A stretch of 64,000 bases of DNA, taken from assembly GCF_050003625.1 (NCBI RefSeq), contig NC_134397.1, forward strand, positions 96,327,562 to 96,391,561. Reading direction: 5' to 3'. Shown here piece by piece: positions 61,594 to 64,000 of this stretch. The stretch comes from Haematobia irritans (taxonomy: Eukaryota > Arthropoda > Insecta > Diptera > Muscidae). A program made the position numbers and the translations under genes. The notes under the pieces are model-generated. The model was not told the origin of the DNA, searched no databases, and worked only from the letters and a program-made list of their open reading frames with translations. Numbering within the stretch: position 1 is the stretch's first letter; every line of letters starts with the position of its first letter.

Positions 61594-61703
61594 TGCGGCT
61601 GCGCTAGCTATCGCTGTGGTCGGAAAAAAGGTTCGGTCACAGTTCGGTCCTAAAAGGAATGCCAGAAGTACCAAACGTAGTGGATTACACTCTGGCGAAA
61701 CCA
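61594..61703 (+). pseudogene. LINE-1 ORF2 fragment (110 bp)
   Basis: CGCTAGCTATCGCTGTGGTC through AACGTAGTGGATTACACTCT matches LINE-1 at about 42805-42905. It runs straight into (AT)n at 61704. Truncated at both ends. Confidence 0.85.
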
Positions 61704-61739
61704 TATATATATATATATTATTATTTGTTTGTTTGTTTG

Positions 61740-63560
61740 TATGTTCCGAGTTGGCTCCGAAACGGCTGAACCGATTTACTTGAAACTTTCAGAGATCGTA
61801 GGGGGTGTTCATGTGGTGAAAATAGGGTGTCTCATTTTTTGACACCTGGTCGCGGAGGGGGACCTCCTCTTTGTCGGACTTTTTGAAAATTGGACCAAAG
61901 TTGACCGATTTGCTTGAAATTTTCATTGAAGGTTGGGTTTGGTATCTAGACAAAGATCCGCTACTTTATATTTCGATATTTGGTGGCGGAGGGGGACCTC
62001 CCCTTTGTTCGACTTTTTTTAAAGTACAGTGAAAAAACTAAAATTCTCTAAATTATCTGAGATTTACAGAGAACATGCGGTGAGGTTATGGAATTAATAT
62101 GGGGTACCTGATGGTTTCATATGTGGACGGGGAGGGGGACCTCCCCCTTGCCTTACTTTTTTAAACTTGGAACAAAATTATGCGATTTGCTTGAAATTTT
62201 CATTGAATGTTGGGGTTGGCATCTAGACAAAAATCCGCTACATTATTTTTCGATATTTGGTCGGGGAGGGGGACCACCCCTTTGCCCGACTTTTTTTTAA
62301 AGTACACTGAAAACAAAACTAAACTCCCCCGACTGAAATTTTACGGAAAAATTAGTGAGGTTATGATATTTATATCAGGTTCCTAATTTTTTAATAAAAA
62401 TAAAAGGACATAGGGAGACATTCGCTTCTCTTAAGTAACTACATACAGAGAAACAATTAAACGTTACCGAGTTACTTGAAATTTACAGAGGACTGGGCAG
62501 AGGTTACGATATTAATAGTTGATACCTGATTTTGTGATATTTGGACGGAAGAGATGCCGCCCTTTAGGCTTATAATTTGCTTGACATTTTCTGGGACGTT
62601 TACAAAAGATACGCTACATCACTTTTCGATATTTGGTCGGGGAGTAGGTCCTCCTCTAAAACTGCAAAAAAAAACAAAAATTCTTAAGTTTTCTTGCAAT
62701 TTGCAAAGGCAGTGGAGGAAGGTTATGAAGGTTATTGGGAGCCACCGTGGTGCAATGGTTAGCATGCCCGCCTTGCATACGCAAGATCGTGGGTTCGATT
62801 CCTGCTACGACCGAACACCAAAAAGTTTTTCAGCGGTGGATTATCCCACCTCAGTAATGCTGGTGACATTTCTGAGGGTTACAAAGCTTCTCTAAGTGGT
62901 TTCACTGCAATGTGTAACGCCGTTCGGACTCGGCTATAAAAAGGAGGTCCCTTGTCATTGAGCTTAACATGGAATCGGGCAGCACTCAGTGATAAGAGAG
63001 AAGTCCACCATTGTGGTATCACAATGGACTGAATAGTCTAAGTGAGCCTGATACATCGGGCTGCCACATAACCTAACCTAACCTAAGGTTATGAACGAAG
63101 GAAAGTTTCAAGAATTTTCAGGGAAGGTTAGGGGTGCTATTCACTACGGTGTTTGACGATATTGTATCGGGGAAAGTGACGTCCCTTTAAAACAATAAGC
63201 AAAATTTAAACATCTCCGATCTACTTGAAATTTACAGGGAATGTGGGAGGAGGTGATTAAATTTATACATGATTTTTAAATTAGTATATGATTTTTCGAT
63301 ATCTGGTTGAAGAAGGGGAAAATTGAAATAAACTTTGTCGATTTACTTCGATTGAATTTATAGGGACCATTGAGTAGTTATGAAATTATGTTAATATATT
63401 GTACGTGATAGTCCGATATCAGGTCAGAGTGGAGCGAAGTGGGGAGAGGGTTCCTTTTGTCCGTTTTTTTTGTTTTCTTAAATTGAAAGTAGAGGGTTGT
63501 AAATGGGAATTTTACGATTTTTGCACAGGCTTCTGCAAGACTTCTTTTTAGTAAAGAAGT
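61740..63560. repeat. G-rich degenerate tandem repeat
   Basis: Units of roughly 220-240 bp share CTGAACCGATTTACTTGAAA- or GATTTGCTTGAAATTTTCA-like and GGTCGGGGAGGGGGACCTCC-like blocks (about 61850, 61990, 62140, 62260, 62635; weaker after 63100). Interrupted by the SINE at 62737-63084. No coding capacity recognised. Confidence 0.6.
62737..63084 (+). mobile_element. tRNA-derived SINE, plus strand, best-preserved head
   Basis: The head is GGGAGCCACCGTGGTGCAAT (box A region), then GCCCGCCTTGCATACGCAAG and GTGGGTTCGATTCCTGC (box B). The body is AAAAAGTTTTTCAGCGGTGG to GAGCTTAACATGGAATCGGG. The tail CACAATGGACTGAATAGTCT, AAGTGAGCCTGATACATCGG, GCTGCCACATAACCTAACC is shared with LINE-1. AAGGTTATGA occurs on both sides (62719-62728, 63085-63094), though the left boundary is blurred by an overlapping repeat. 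Confidence 0.92.
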
Positions 63561-63808
63561 TAAATTTACATGAAATTGGCAGAGGGTGCATCTTTTTCCA
63601 ACATTTTTGCAAATGTTAATGTGGTAAAATTGTTTACTAATTTTGCCTTTTCCGATTTATTAGATCGGAAACAGTAATTCTTTGTATGTTATTATAATAT
63701 AGTGCTTAATTTTCAGATATGTTGAGGAGAAGGAAACCTTTCATTGACAAACCACACTTAAAATTCACAAGAAATGTAGAAGTTTGTTCAACTACTTGAA
63801 TACAGAAC

Positions 63809-64000
<192 letters not shown>

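Larger units (their letters stand above)
59700..61600 (-). repeat. IR3 right arm (diverged)
   Basis: Mirrored counterpart of 53400-55330, interrupted by SINEs at 59804-60110 and 61136-61475. It contains an extra stretch (about 61030-61120) that is not visible in the left arm. Confidence 0.75.

Overview
The window is AT-rich, intron-scale eukaryotic DNA built almost entirely of nested transposable elements. It looks like intergenic or heterochromatin-proximal DNA of a calyptrate (muscid-type) fly. The grounds for this are a split mariner very close to the horn-fly Himar1 family, abundant Tc1/mariner, hAT and jockey/I-like LINE relics, tRNA-headed SINEs and long (AT)n runs. The species call is inference. 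I see no host gene that I can name; four short stretches (3452-3528, 12073-12309, 12578-12831, 29714-29940) look exon-like and are flagged at low confidence.

Layout. 1-2.8 kb: a TA-flanked MITE, a Tc1-like transposase tail, and a SINE split by a 9-bp-TSD MITE. 2.8-5.7 kb: a 2.9-kb CACTG-ended element carrying repeated splice-site-like modules. 6.0-7.55 kb: a tandem-repeat element with a 3' hairpin. 7.9-11.5 kb: a TA-flanked CAC-ended element with divergent tRNA-like modules, itself interrupted by a hAT-type element. 11.5-14 kb: low-repeat DNA. 14.0-22.4 kb: a second CACTG copy that was interrupted and then turned into a near-perfect inverted repeat (IR1, 2 x 2779 bp, 966-bp spacer) bordered by (AT)n arrays. 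22.4-25.9 kb: a chimeric mariner/maT transposase relic and a two-level hAT nest. 25.9-28.1 kb: low-repeat DNA. 28.1-36.6 kb: another CAC element, then a Himar1-like mariner split by a 5.2-kb CAC element that itself holds a jockey-like LINE. 36.8-38.9 kb: a second hairpin-ended tandem-repeat element and a MITE. 39.5-40.8 kb: a DD37E Tc1/mariner-type transposon. 40.8-53.2 kb: a giant inverted repeat (IR2, arms 5.9 and 6.3 kb, 269-bp spacer) made of two LINEs in opposite orientation, a third hairpin-ended element and a Tigger-like MITE. 53.4-61.6 kb: a diverged inverted repeat (IR3) flanking a dead LINE that carries a mariner and a SINE. 61.6-64 kb: a G-rich tandem repeat, another SINE and a terminal (AT)n.

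The strongest points are: two large palindromes with AT-dinucleotide arrays in their spacers; an IR2 border that falls exactly on the target TA of a DD37E transposon; a LINE and a SINE that share their 3' tail, which suggests a mobilising pair; and a TA-flanked element family carrying a conserved divergent pair of tRNA-like modules. Several insertions are proven inside the window by target-site duplications or by empty/filled site pairs.
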